From Variovorax sp. dw_308 (GTDB lineage: Bacteria > Pseudomonadota > Gammaproteobacteria > Burkholderiales > Burkholderiaceae_C), in contig NZ_JAATOM010000003.1 of NCBI RefSeq assembly GCF_019207085.1, positions 1 through 64,000 of the forward strand: a DNA stretch of 64,000 nucleotides. The letters are read 5' to 3'. Below, piece by piece: positions 46,123-55,132 of the stretch. Below the pieces are notes generated by a model. The model searched no databases. It was not told the DNA's origin and was given only the letters and a program-made list of their open reading frames with translations. How positions within the stretch are numbered: position 1 is the first letter of the stretch; the number at the start of each line of letters is the position of its first letter. A program made the position numbers and the translations under genes.

Positions 46123-47283
46123 ATGACGACCCAGTTGCTCGAAGCATTTCGCCTTGCGCAGTTGCCCAAGGAGGCGCAGGCTTTTCGCGCGGAAGTGCGC
46201 GAGTTCCTCGCAAAACAGATGGACCCCGCCGCACCTGAAGTGCGGGCACGCACGTGGATGGGCTTCGACGCGGCGTTCAGCCGGCGACTGGCCGAGCGCG
46301 GCTGGGTCGGCATCACGCTGCCCGCCCAATACGGTGGCGCGGGGCTCGATGCCTTTCGCCGCTTCGTGCTCGTCGAGGAGATGCTCGCAGCCGGCGCGCC
46401 GGTCGCCGCCCATTGGATTGCTGACCGCCAGAGCGGTCCGCTGATCAACAAGTTCGGCACCGAGGCGCAGAAGGACTTCTACCTGCCGCGCATCTGCCGC
46501 GGCGAGGCCTTCTTCTGCATCGGCATGAGCGAGCCCAACTCGGGCTCCGACCTCGCCAGCGTGCGCACGCGCGCGACCAAGGTCGAAGGCGGCTGGCGCC
46601 TGACCGGCCGAAAGATCTGGACGACCAATGCGCACCGCTCGCACTACATGATCGCGCTGGTTCGCACCTCGGGTGCGCCGGAGGATCGGCAAGGCGGCTT
46701 GTCGCAACTCATCGTCGACCTCTCGCTGCCGGGCATCGACATCCGCCCGATCGTCGACCTGACGGGCGATGCGCACTTCTCGGAAGTGACCTTCGACGAC
46801 GTGTTCCTCAAGGACGACGCGCTCATCGGCGACGAAGGCAGCGGCTGGATGCAGGTGAACGCCGAGCTGGCTTTCGAGCGCAGCGGGCCGGAGCGCTTGT
46901 ATTCCAGCATCGTGCTGCTCGACACGTGGCTGGCTTCACTGCGCAAGACAGGCTTCTCGCCATCCGACGCGGCCTTGATCGGCGGCTTCACGACACAGCT
47001 CGCGACGTTGCGCAGCCTGTCTGTCGCCGTGACCACCAAGCTGGCGCGCGGAGAAAGCCCCGTGGTCGAAGCGGCGCTGGTGAAAGACATCGGCACCGAG
47101 TTCGAGCAGACGATTCCAGCCGCCATCGAGGCCGCCGTCGCCGCCGACCCGACGCGCGAAGTCGACGCCGACCTGTACCGCACCCTCACCTACCTGAGCC
47201 AGATCTCGCCGACCTTCTCGCTGCGTGGCGGCACGCGCGAGATCCTGCGCGGCATGATCGCGCGCGGCCTCGGATTGCGCTGA
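46123..47283 (+). CDS. Acyl-CoA dehydrogenase (first of second pair)
   Basis: The 386-residue flavoprotein shows IGMSEPNSGSDLASVRTRAT (about 132-151), GRKIWTTNAHRSHY and the C-terminal SLRGGTREILRGMIARGLGL. It starts at 46123 after GGAGATTTTG. A second, shorter dehydrogenase follows 14 nt downstream, repeating the pair arrangement at 41780/42959. Confidence 0.86.
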   Translation: MTTQLLEAFRLAQLPKEAQAFRAEVREFLAKQMDPAAPEVRARTWMGFDAAFSRRLAERGWVGITLPAQYGGAGLDAFRRFVLVEEMLAAGAPVAAHWIADRQSGPLINKFGTEAQKDFYLPRICRGEAFFCIGMSEPNSGSDLASVRTRATKVEGGWRLTGRKIWTTNAHRSHYMIALVRTSGAPEDRQGGLSQLIVDLSLPGIDIRPIVDLTGDAHFSEVTFDDVFLKDDALIGDEGSGWMQVNAELAFERSGPERLYSSIVLLDTWLASLRKTGFSPSDAALIGGFTTQLATLRSLSVAVTTKLARGESPVVEAALVKDIGTEFEQTIPAAIEAAVAADPTREVDADLYRTLTYLSQISPTFSLRGGTREILRGMIARGLGLR

Positions 47284-47297
47284 AAGGAGACAAGAAC

Positions 47298-48281
47298 ATG
47301 TTTACAGAAGCCATCGAGGCCATCCTCGCGGACCAGTGCACGCCCGCTGCGATCCGTGCGATCGAGAGCGGCGGCTCGCCGGCAGAGCTGTGGAAGTCGC
47401 TGGCCGAGAACGGGTTCCTCGAACTCATGGCCAGCGAAGACGCCGGCGGCGCAGGGCTCGACCTCGAAGCGATCTTCCCGATCTTCGTGGCCTTCGGCCG
47501 GCACGCCGCGCCCGTCCCTGCGGCGCAGAGCATCGCAGCGCGTGCGTTGCTGCGTGACGTGGCAGCGCCCGAAGGCATGGTCACGCTCGTGGGCCATGCA
47601 ATCCGCAAGGCGGACGGATCGATCAGCGCGGCCAACGTCGCGTTCGGCAGCATCGCGGACTTCGCGCTCGCCAACATCGACGGGCAACTCGTGCTGCTCG
47701 ACTGCAGGAAGGCCGAGCGCATTGCGACCGGCGTGCGCGGAAGCCTTGTCGCGTCGCTTCGCTGGACCCAAGAGGCGGCAGGCACACCCATCGTCGGCAA
47801 CGGCAACGAGGTCGCGGTGTTCAGCGCCGCCCTGCACGCCGCCGCCATGGCGGGCGCGATGGAGCGCATGTTCTCGATGACGCTCGGCTACTGCAACGAC
47901 CGCGTTCAGTTCGGCAAGGCCATCGGCAAGTTCCAGGCGATCCAGCATCAGCTCAGCGTGATGGCCGAACACGTGGCCTGCGCCGGCGTCGCGGCAGAAC
48001 TGGCCTTCAAGGCCGGCTCGACCATCCCCGCCCTGCTCGCAACAGCCACCGCCAAGTCACGCACCAGCACATCGGTGCCTTTGGTCGCATCGACGGCCCA
48101 TGCCCTGCACGGCGCCATCGGCGTCACCGAGGAATACGACCTCCAGCTCTACAGCCGCCGCCTGCACGAATGGCGCATGGCCGATGGCAGCGAGGTCTAC
48201 TGGAACCGCATCGTCGGCGAGGCGCTGCTGGGGCACACTGCCTCGTCGGTACTGCAATTCGCAATGGAGGAGATCCTTTAA
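47298..48281 (+). CDS. Acyl-CoA dehydrogenase (second of second pair, short)
   Basis: At 327 residues this is shorter than a standard dehydrogenase (about 380). The N-terminal and middle FAD/substrate motifs are mostly gone, while the C-terminal helical domain is kept (YCNDRVQFGKAIGKFQAIQH, HGAIGVTEEYDLQLYSRRLH). It starts at 47298 with a strong AAAGGAGA site. It probably forms a heteromer with the 46123 product, as in alpha2beta2 FadE enzymes. Confidence 0.82.
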   Translation: MFTEAIEAILADQCTPAAIRAIESGGSPAELWKSLAENGFLELMASEDAGGAGLDLEAIFPIFVAFGRHAAPVPAAQSIAARALLRDVAAPEGMVTLVGHAIRKADGSISAANVAFGSIADFALANIDGQLVLLDCRKAERIATGVRGSLVASLRWTQEAAGTPIVGNGNEVAVFSAALHAAAMAGAMERMFSMTLGYCNDRVQFGKAIGKFQAIQHQLSVMAEHVACAGVAAELAFKAGSTIPALLATATAKSRTSTSVPLVASTAHALHGAIGVTEEYDLQLYSRRLHEWRMADGSEVYWNRIVGEALLGHTASSVLQFAMEEIL

Positions 48282-49076
48282 ATGAGCGACAAGAAATTCC
48301 TGAACTACGAACAAGAGGGCCACATCGTCACCCTGACGATGAACGACCCCGAGGCCCGCAACGCCCTCACCGGCAACAGCGCCGTGCCCGAGTTCCTCGC
48401 GGCCATCGACCGCATCCACGCCGACCATTCCGTGCGCGCCGTGATCCTGACGGGCGCCGACACGGCCTTCTCGTCCGGCGGCAACGTCAAGGACATGGGC
48501 CGCTACAGCGAGATGGCGCCGATGGAGCTGCGCCGCGAATACCGCCTCGGCATCCAGAAGCTGCCGCTGGCCCTCTTCAACCTCGAAGTGCCGGTGATCG
48601 CCGCCGTCAACGGCCACGCGATCGGCGCCGGCCTCGACCTCGCCTGCATGTGCGACATCCGTGTCGCTGCGGAAGAAGCCAAGTTCGCAGAGAGCTTCGT
48701 CAAGCTCGGCATCATCCCCGGCGACGGCGGTGCATGGCTGCTGCCGCGCATCATCGGCCTCTCGCGCGCGACCGAGCTCACGCTGACCGGGCAGATGATC
48801 GATGCGAAGCAGGCCGCCGAATGGAACCTGGTCTCACGCGTGGTGTCTCGCGATCAGTTGATGCCGACGGCGCGCGCGCTGGCCGAGCAGATCGCTGCCA
48901 ACCCGCCGCACGCCGTGCGCCTGGCCAAGCGCCTGCTGCGCGAGGCATTGCACAGCCGGCTCGACACGCTGCTGGAAATGTCCGCGGCGTTCCAGGTGAT
49001 GTCGCACCAGACGGCCGATCATCACGAAGCCGTCTCGGCCTTCATCGAGAAGCGCAAGCCGGAATTCAAGGGCTGA
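48282..49076 (+). CDS. Enoyl-CoA hydratase / isomerase family protein
   Basis: The 264-residue crotonase has the oxyanion-hole segments SSGGNVKDM (64-72) and NGHAIGAGLDLACMCDI (110-126), followed by KLGIIPGDGG (141-150). Of the two hydratase glutamates, the first (rat E144 position) appears to be Phe139, while the second (ATELTLTG) is present. It may then be an isomerase or hydrolase rather than a classical hydratase. It overlaps nothing but starts directly after the previous stop, ending the operon before a hairpin terminator. Confidence 0.83.
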   Translation: MSDKKFLNYEQEGHIVTLTMNDPEARNALTGNSAVPEFLAAIDRIHADHSVRAVILTGADTAFSSGGNVKDMGRYSEMAPMELRREYRLGIQKLPLALFNLEVPVIAAVNGHAIGAGLDLACMCDIRVAAEEAKFAESFVKLGIIPGDGGAWLLPRIIGLSRATELTLTGQMIDAKQAAEWNLVSRVVSRDQLMPTARALAEQIAANPPHAVRLAKRLLREALHSRLDTLLEMSAAFQVMSHQTADHHEAVSAFIEKRKPEFKG

Positions 49077-49102
49077 GCGCCCACTGCGCACCCATCAATA
49101 AA

Positions 49103-49124
49103 AACGCCGGCATCCGCCGGCGTT
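49103..49124. terminator. Bidirectional intrinsic terminator
   Basis: AACGCCGGC-ATCC-GCCGGCGTT forms a 9-bp perfect stem with a 4-nt loop. On the minus strand it is followed by TTTTATTG, a good U tract for the leftward rcnB-like gene. On the plus strand it is 26 nt past the hydratase stop with weaker T content. Confidence 0.75.
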
Positions 49125-49162
49125 CTGCCTTCTAGAGGCTGGCGATGCCAGCCGCCCTGACG

Positions 49163-49588
49163 TCACTGTCCGACGATGATCTGCGCGATGAGTCCGGTGG
49201 CGATCGCAGCCAGCACGTAGTCCCCGCCGACACCGACCCACTGGTAGCCGCGCGGCGGCGAGTTCAGGTGGTAGGCACGGTAGTCATTCACGACGTAGTT
49301 GCCGCCGCGGTATTCGTTCGGCACGCGGCCGCCGCGCTTCCATTCGGCATGCGGCTGCGGATAAGCGCGGCGGTCGGCGTGACGGCCATCGCGGTAATCG
49401 TTGCGGTCGTTGCTCCACTGGCCGTTGTTGTCATGGCGGCCGTCTTGGCGCGGGTCGCGTTGCTCGTACCGGCCGTCGCGTCCATCGCGGTCCGGGCCGT
49501 GGTTGCGGTCTTGCGCAAATGCGCTGCCGACGCTCGAAAATGCCAGGGTGGCGGCGATCACGGCGATGGTCTTGGAACGGATGGTCAT
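49163..49588 (-). CDS. RcnB-family periplasmic protein
   Basis: This 141-residue secreted protein has a signal peptide ending ...GSAFA-QDRNHG. A low-complexity stretch rich in Asp, Arg, His, Gly and Asn (about 27-75) follows, then the RcnB motif region: EWKRGGRVPNEYRGGNYVVN (82-101) and PPRGYQWVGVGGDYVLAAIA (111-130). RcnB proteins are tied to nickel/cobalt homeostasis in enterics; many proteobacterial relatives are only structural homologues. It stands alone between the catabolic operon and the ligase genes. Confidence 0.85.
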   Translation of the reverse strand: MTIRSKTIAVIAATLAFSSVGSAFAQDRNHGPDRDGRDGRYEQRDPRQDGRHDNNGQWSNDRNDYRDGRHADRRAYPQPHAEWKRGGRVPNEYRGGNYVVNDYRAYHLNSPPRGYQWVGVGGDYVLAAIATGLIAQIIVGQ

Positions 49589-49698
49589 TCTGAACTCCTT
49601 GTTGGGATGACGAGTTCAGTGTCGGGCCCCCATGTGTCGCGCGGGTGCGGCGCGCGTGCAGCAATGTAAAGACTCAAGGCACGGCTACAGCGCCGCCA

Positions 49699-51258
49699 TC
49701 AGCTCACCTGCCGCGCCCGCCCCGCCCAGTGCGACTCGCGCAGTTCGCGCTTGAGCACCTTTCCCGCCGCGGACAAGGGCAGCGCCTCGCGGAACTCGAT
49801 GCTCTTGGGGCACTTGTAGCCCGCGATGAAGGACTTGCAATGCACGTGGAGGTCGGTGTCGTCGAGTTCCATGCCCGGCTTGCGCACCACCACCGCATGC
49901 ACCGCCTCGCCCCACTGCGCATGCGGCACCGCGATCACGGCGCAGGCCTGCACCGAAGGATGCCGCGCGATCACGTTCTCGACTTCCGCCGAGTACACGT
50001 TCTCGCCACCGCTCACGATCATGTCCTTCAAGCGGTCCACGATGAACACATGGCCGCCCTCGTCCATGCGTGCGCCGTCGCCGGTGTAGAGCCAGCCATC
50101 GCGCAGCGCGCGAGCCGTCTCCTCCGGCTTGTTCCAGTAGCCGAGCATCACGTTGGGCCCGCGCATGATGAGTTCACCGACCTCGCCGCGCGGCACTTCG
50201 TTGCCGCGGTCATCGACCAGCTTCACCGCAATGCCGTAGCCGGCGCGTCCGGCCGAACGCGAGAGGCCCGAGGCGCGGCCTTCCGGCCCGTGGTTCTCCG
50301 GCGGGTTGGAGGTCACGCCGCCGCATTCGGTCATGCCGTACGAATGCGTGAACTCCACGCCCGGCAGCAAGGCCAGCGCGCGCTCCAGCACCGATTCGGC
50401 AATGGGCGATGCGCCATAGACCATGCGCTTCAGGCTGCTCAGGTCGAAGCAGTCGAACTCCGGGTGCGTGATGAGCGCCTGCAGCATCGTCGGCACCAGC
50501 AACAGGTCGGTCACGCGTTCGCGCTCGATGGTCGCCATGACCTCGCGCGCGTCGAAGGCCGGGGCCAGCACATGCGTCTCACCCGCGATGAACTGCACCA
50601 GCGCGCGGCCGATGCCGCCCATGTGGAACAAGGGCGCCACGTGCAACGCAACGCTTTCGCCCGGCATCGGCGTCTGCGCCAGGCGCTGTATGCCGATGGA
50701 CCACAGCGTCCAGTGGCTGTGCATCACGCCCTTGGGGAAGCCCGTGGTGCCGCCGGTGTAGAGGATGCAGGCCAGGTCGGCACCGGCGCGGTTCGCATCT
50801 GCTACAGGCCTGGCGTCGGCTATCAGGGCTTCGAAAGAGAGCATGCCTTCGGGCGTCGGCCAGTCGCCGGCATAGATGAAGATGGGCACGCGTTTGGCCG
50901 TCGCGCGTATGCCCTCGACGCGGTTCAGGAAGTGATCGTCGACGATCAGGATCGTCGTGTCGCTGTCGTCGAGCGAATAGACGATCTCCGGCACGCTCCA
51001 GCGCGTGTTGATTGGGTTGAGCACGCCGCCGCCCCACCACACGCCCATCAGGCATTCGAGCCAGCGGTCGGAGTTGACGCCCAGCATGCCGACACGGTCG
51101 CCACCCTTCATGCCGATGGATTGAAGGGCGCCGGCCAGGCGCGCCACCCGTTCACCGTATTCGCTGAAAGTCTGGCGCCGGCCGTGGAACACGGTGGCGA
51201 TGCGGTCGGGCGTGGCCTGCATCGAGCGCTGCAGCGCGAGCGTCATGGACATGGTCAT
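49699..51258 (-). CDS. Acyl-CoA ligase (AMP-binding)
   Basis: The 519-residue ANL ligase shows YTGGTTGFPKGVM (P-loop), YGMTECGG (A5), YTGDGARMDEGG (A7), KDMIVSGGENVYSAEVE (A8) and SAAGKVLKREL with the catalytic Lys. The start at 51258 was chosen by alignment with family length; the frame is open to 51468. It lies 10 nt after the next ligase gene on the same transcript. The two may activate different chain lengths or successive intermediates. Confidence 0.87.
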   Translation of the reverse strand: MTMSMTLALQRSMQATPDRIATVFHGRRQTFSEYGERVARLAGALQSIGMKGGDRVGMLGVNSDRWLECLMGVWWGGGVLNPINTRWSVPEIVYSLDDSDTTILIVDDHFLNRVEGIRATAKRVPIFIYAGDWPTPEGMLSFEALIADARPVADANRAGADLACILYTGGTTGFPKGVMHSHWTLWSIGIQRLAQTPMPGESVALHVAPLFHMGGIGRALVQFIAGETHVLAPAFDAREVMATIERERVTDLLLVPTMLQALITHPEFDCFDLSSLKRMVYGASPIAESVLERALALLPGVEFTHSYGMTECGGVTSNPPENHGPEGRASGLSRSAGRAGYGIAVKLVDDRGNEVPRGEVGELIMRGPNVMLGYWNKPEETARALRDGWLYTGDGARMDEGGHVFIVDRLKDMIVSGGENVYSAEVENVIARHPSVQACAVIAVPHAQWGEAVHAVVVRKPGMELDDTDLHVHCKSFIAGYKCPKSIEFREALPLSAAGKVLKRELRESHWAGRARQVS

Positions 51259-51268
51259 GGTCGATCCT

Positions 51269-53044
51269 TCAGAGGGCGGGCACGGTTTCGTCACGCAGGG
51301 CGGAGACGGCGCGCGCCTCCTGCTCCTGCAGTTCGCGCCAGGCGATCTTTCCGGTGGCATTCTTCGGCAGCGCATCGACCACTTGCACGATGCGCGGCGC
51401 CTTGTAGGCCGCCATGTGTTCCCGGCACCAGGCCAGCAGGCTCGCGCTGTCCTCGGTGCTGCCGGCACGCAGCGTCACCACGGCCTTGACCGTCTCGCCG
51501 CGCTTCGGATCGGGCGAGGCGATCACGCAGGCCTCCAGCACGGCCGGGTGCGCATGCAGCGCCGCCTCCACCTCCGCTGGCCAGACCTTGAAGCCCGACG
51601 CGTTGATCATCCGCTTGAGCCGATCGCGCATGAAGACGTAGCCCTCGGCGTCCATGCTGGCCAGGTCGCCGGTGCGGAAGTAGCGCTTGCCATCGATCAC
51701 GACAAAGCCCTGCGCGTTGGCCTCCGCATGGTTCCAGTAGCCGAGCATGATCTGCGCGGCATGCACGACGATCTCGCCGGCCTCGCCCTGCGGCACGGGC
51801 TCCAGCGTCTCCGGGTCGACGATGCGCAGGTCCACCCCGAAGGTCGCGATGCCGAGGCATCCCTTCTTCGGCTGGTAGAGCGGATTCGCGCACAGGAAGT
51901 TGGCGCTTTCGGTGAGGCCGTAGCCCTCGATGTAGTCGAGCCCGTAGCGCTGCTTCAGCGTGTCGTTGACATGCTGCGGCGTTGCCGCGCCGCCGCCGGT
52001 GACCACCGACAGGCTGCAGAGGTTGCGCTGCTCGATGCCGGGCTGTGCGAAGAAGTCGACCAGCATCGCCGGCAGCGCCGCCCAGAAGGTCACCCGATGG
52101 CGCTCGATCAGCACCGCCGCGGCCTCGCGGTCCCAGCGCGGCATCAGCACGATGGTGCCGCCCCAGAAGATCGCCGAATTGACGTTGTTCTGGAGCCCCA
52201 GCAGATGGAACAGCGGCGCCACCGCAAGGTAGACCGACGATGGATTCGTGCCGCGCCAGAGCGAGGAGCCGACGCACGATGTCATCACCGTGCGATGCGT
52301 GTGCACGCAGGCCTTCGGCTTGCCCGTGGTGCCCGAGGTGTAGGGCAGCATGCAGAGGTCGTCAGGCCCCGCGCCGTGCGGCGCCGGCATGCAGGCCTGC
52401 GCCAGCGCGGCGTTCCAGGCAACGGCGTCCTGCGGCAGGCGGACATCTGCCATGCGCGTGCGCAGCCATTGCGGCGTCGGCAGGCTGGCATCCTCCTCGC
52501 CCAGCGCATCGCCGTAGGCATGCACGATGAGCTTTCGCAGCGAGGTGCTGCCAAGCAGGGGCTCGATGCGCTCGAGCAACTCGCTGGCCACGAAAGCCGC
52601 CACCGCGCCGCTGTCGCGAACGATGTGTTCGAGCTCGTCGCGCAGCAGCATCGCATTGACCGGCACGAAGACCGCATCGGCACGCAGGACCGCGAAGTAC
52701 GCCGCGATGAACTGCGGGCAGTTCTGGCTGAAGACGATCACGCGCTCGCCGGGCGCCACGCCGCAGGCGTTCTGCAGATAGCCCGCCATCGCCTCGACCT
52801 CGCCCAGCAGTTGACCGTAGCTGACGGCGCTGCCCTGGAAATGGATGGCCGTCTTGTCTGGATAGCGCTGCGCCGAGACCTCCAGGTTGCGGAACAGGCT
52901 GGTCTCTGGAATGTGGGCTTCGCACGGCAGCCCCTGGCGGGCCCGTTCCGCATCGATGGCCAGCGCGCCGGTGGGTCGCTCGACCACGTCGGCGGGCGTC
53001 GGGCAAGGATGAAACGATCTCGTGGTGGTGCTGGGTTCTTGCAT
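51269..53044 (-). CDS. Long acyl-CoA ligase (AMP-binding)
   Basis: The 591-residue ANL ligase carries LPYTSGTTGKPKACVHT (about 219-235), GYGLTESANF (A5), FRTGDLASMDAEG (A7), MINASGFKVWPAEVEA (A8) and KNATGKIAWREL. It resembles long-chain or steroid-side-chain ligases. The start at 53044 gives a sensible N-terminus; the open frame continues to 53344 across the promoter region. The minus-strand promoter element at 53106-53123 lies 61 nt upstream in the matching orientation. Confidence 0.87.
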   Translation of the reverse strand: MQEPSTTTRSFHPCPTPADVVERPTGALAIDAERARQGLPCEAHIPETSLFRNLEVSAQRYPDKTAIHFQGSAVSYGQLLGEVEAMAGYLQNACGVAPGERVIVFSQNCPQFIAAYFAVLRADAVFVPVNAMLLRDELEHIVRDSGAVAAFVASELLERIEPLLGSTSLRKLIVHAYGDALGEEDASLPTPQWLRTRMADVRLPQDAVAWNAALAQACMPAPHGAGPDDLCMLPYTSGTTGKPKACVHTHRTVMTSCVGSSLWRGTNPSSVYLAVAPLFHLLGLQNNVNSAIFWGGTIVLMPRWDREAAAVLIERHRVTFWAALPAMLVDFFAQPGIEQRNLCSLSVVTGGGAATPQHVNDTLKQRYGLDYIEGYGLTESANFLCANPLYQPKKGCLGIATFGVDLRIVDPETLEPVPQGEAGEIVVHAAQIMLGYWNHAEANAQGFVVIDGKRYFRTGDLASMDAEGYVFMRDRLKRMINASGFKVWPAEVEAALHAHPAVLEACVIASPDPKRGETVKAVVTLRAGSTEDSASLLAWCREHMAAYKAPRIVQVVDALPKNATGKIAWRELQEQEARAVSALRDETVPAL

Positions 53045-53105
53045 GGGTGCCGTCCGCTTTGTCTCTGGAATCGGCCCAGTAAACCAGCGCACCCCTTGGC
53101 TCCAG

Positions 53106-53123
53106 CCACCCCGATCGGGTGGC
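53106..53123 (-). promoter_or_regulatory. Shared 18-bp promoter element, copy C
   Basis: On the minus strand this reads GCCACCCGATCGGGGTGG, differing from copy A in one base. It lies upstream of the leftward ligase operon and 24 nt from copy B, which serves the divergent DUF2889 gene. Confidence 0.65.
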
Positions 53124-53147
53124 ACCGTGACGCCGGACCCGCCGCAG

Positions 53148-53165
53148 ACCACCCGCCCGGGGTAG
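53148..53165 (+). promoter_or_regulatory. Shared 18-bp promoter element, copy B
   Basis: ACCACCCGCCCGGGGTAG lies 55 nt upstream of the DUF2889 ATG at 53221 in the same orientation. After the motif it continues TGCCC, as copy A continues TTGCCC. Confidence 0.6.
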
Positions 53166-53220
53166 TGCCCATGCCACCCGCCGCGTCGACCATCGACAGG
53201 CAACCCAAGGAACACGAAGC

Positions 53221-53790
53221 ATGCAACCCCATTCCCCTTCCGGGCCCGCCCGCCGCCTGCTCCACACGCGCGAGATCGTCTGCAACGCCTACCTTCGCGA
53301 CGACGGCCTGGTCGACGTGGAGAGCACGATGCGCGACATCTCACCCAATGGCTCGGATCTCTTCTTCAAGCCCCTTGGCCCGGGCGAAGACCTGCATCGC
53401 ATGCGCATCATCATGACGGTCGACAGCGACATGGTGATCCGCACCCTGCAAGTGCAGACACAGGCCGCGCCCACGCCTTACTGCGCCGAAGGCAACGCGA
53501 TCTACGACGTGCTCGTCGGCCTGAAGATCGGTCCCGGCTTCACGAAGCGGGTGCGCAGCCTGGTCGGCGCCCATCGGGGCTGCACCCATCTCACCGAACT
53601 GATCGGCCCCGCCGCGACGACGGCCATCCAGAGCTACTTTGCGCTCGGCCGCGAGCGGGGCAACCTGCGCAGGCTGCACGCCGGGGCCGGTCCGCTGCCC
53701 AAGCCCGGCCTCGCCGACACCTGCCAGGCCTATCGCAGCGATGGCGAGGCACTCAAGGCCATCTGGCCCCTGCATCGAAGGGGCGCGTAG
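53221..53790 (+). CDS. DUF2889 family protein
   Basis: The 189-residue protein matches the DUF2889 family. Landmarks are RLLHTREIVCNAYLRDDGLV (12-31), AYDV-type YDVLVGLKIG (95-104) and HRGCTHLTELIGP (118-130), whose Cys and His could bind a metal. Family members sit beside steroid, aromatic and acyl-CoA degradation genes, as here, but the function is unknown. It shares the 18-bp promoter element with the adjacent ligase operon, so it very likely belongs to the same regulon. Confidence 0.8.
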   Translation: MQPHSPSGPARRLLHTREIVCNAYLRDDGLVDVESTMRDISPNGSDLFFKPLGPGEDLHRMRIIMTVDSDMVIRTLQVQTQAAPTPYCAEGNAIYDVLVGLKIGPGFTKRVRSLVGAHRGCTHLTELIGPAATTAIQSYFALGRERGNLRRLHAGAGPLPKPGLADTCQAYRSDGEALKAIWPLHRRGA

Positions 53791-53841
53791 TCGATTCCAG
53801 GCAGCCCGGCACAGCGCACTGCCTTTGCTTGCGAAGTCGTA

Positions 53842-54915
53842 TCAGGTCCTGGGTGACCGATCGTCGACCTCGTCATGACCGGCGAAACCAGCGACTCCGA
53901 ATGAAGGTTGCGCCACCGCCATCGCAGGACGACCCGGCCCCACCGGAACCTGCGCAATGCCTGGACCGCGATAGCCCATCGCCCATTGCCAGGCGAAGGC
54001 TGGCGTCATCAACATGCCGAGCGTCACGACGCCACGCGGTGAAAGGCGCCGCTTCCATTGCCAATCAGGCGACAGGAAGCACTTCCAGGCCGCCGCACGC
54101 TCGCCATCGCGGAGGTAGCGGGTGGTCGCCACGACCGCGAACTGGCGCAGCAGCCGCTTCCTGCCCTCGATCTGCTCCGGCGAGGAGACCTTCAACTGCT
54201 GCGCGAGTTCGTACATGAGATGCGCATCCACGCCCCGCCCCGAGTTGGTCAGCGACTCGGCATGGACACGGTAGCGCGCCAGGTCCTGGGCAATGAAACG
54301 CCCGTAGGCGCCGGAATTCGCGAGCCTGATGGACAGGCCCCAGTCGCCGATGTTGCCGTCACGGGCGCCGAACATGTGCGCGAGATAGGTGGTCCGGGGC
54401 ATCAGGAAACTGTTCGGCGGGATCGCGTGCTGGAGGCTCCATTCGCGCACGGTTTTCACCGCGCCCGGCCCCTCCTTGCCGTAGTCCCTGTGGTTGGTTG
54501 CGGTTCGCACCGGATCGACCCGACCCTTCTCGTCCATGATTTCGTTGCGGCCGAACCAGATCTTCACGCGCTCGTCCGTCTCTTTCGCGCAGGCCTGGGC
54601 CAGCGTGGCCAGCGCACCAGGGCAGAGGTGGTCGTCGTCATGCAGGATGAGGATGTGGTCGAAGCGCGCCGCGCTCCCGAGCGCGCACTGGTTCGGATAG
54701 TTGCCCAGCGGCGGGTCGTTGATGACATGGCGCACCAGCGGTTCGAGCCCGCTCGCGGCAATCGTGGCGCGGTTCCCGGCGCGGAATTCCACCGGACTGT
54801 CGTCGCCCACGATGATCTCGCCAATCAGCGACCGGTCCTGCTGCGCCAGGCTTTCCAATGCCTCGGCAAGGTGATGCGGTCGCCGAAAAGTGGGGACGAG
54901 GATGGATATCAGCAT
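53842..54915 (-). CDS. Family 2 glycosyltransferase
   Basis: This 357-residue GT-A enzyme starts ISILVPTFRRPHHLAEALES (3-22), has GDDSP (37-41) and the metal-binding triplet DDD (93-95) in LHDDDH. It would transfer a sugar to a surface polysaccharide or glycolipid. The C-terminal part is rich in Arg and shows one possible amphipathic helix (about 305-320). No other glycan gene is near, so the acceptor cannot be guessed. Confidence 0.8.
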   Translation of the reverse strand: MLISILVPTFRRPHHLAEALESLAQQDRSLIGEIIVGDDSPVEFRAGNRATIAASGLEPLVRHVINDPPLGNYPNQCALGSAARFDHILILHDDDHLCPGALATLAQACAKETDERVKIWFGRNEIMDEKGRVDPVRTATNHRDYGKEGPGAVKTVREWSLQHAIPPNSFLMPRTTYLAHMFGARDGNIGDWGLSIRLANSGAYGRFIAQDLARYRVHAESLTNSGRGVDAHLMYELAQQLKVSSPEQIEGRKRLLRQFAVVATTRYLRDGERAAAWKCFLSPDWQWKRRLSPRGVVTLGMLMTPAFAWQWAMGYRGPGIAQVPVGPGRPAMAVAQPSFGVAGFAGHDEVDDRSPRT

Positions 54916-55132
54916 GTCCGGTTCAATGGAAACAATAGATCACATTTGGCCATGCAGGTGAATCAATTGCAACCAAACTGCCCGTCGGCGGCGCGGGATT
55001 TCGACTCTCCTCGGGGGCCTGTCTGACAAACCGAAAGTCATAGGGAAACGGCAGCCGCCTGACCTCATCCAGGCCGGGCCCTGCGCCACGTCCCGGCCCA
55101 CGCCGTCTGGCGCGGATACCCAACGGTTTCCG

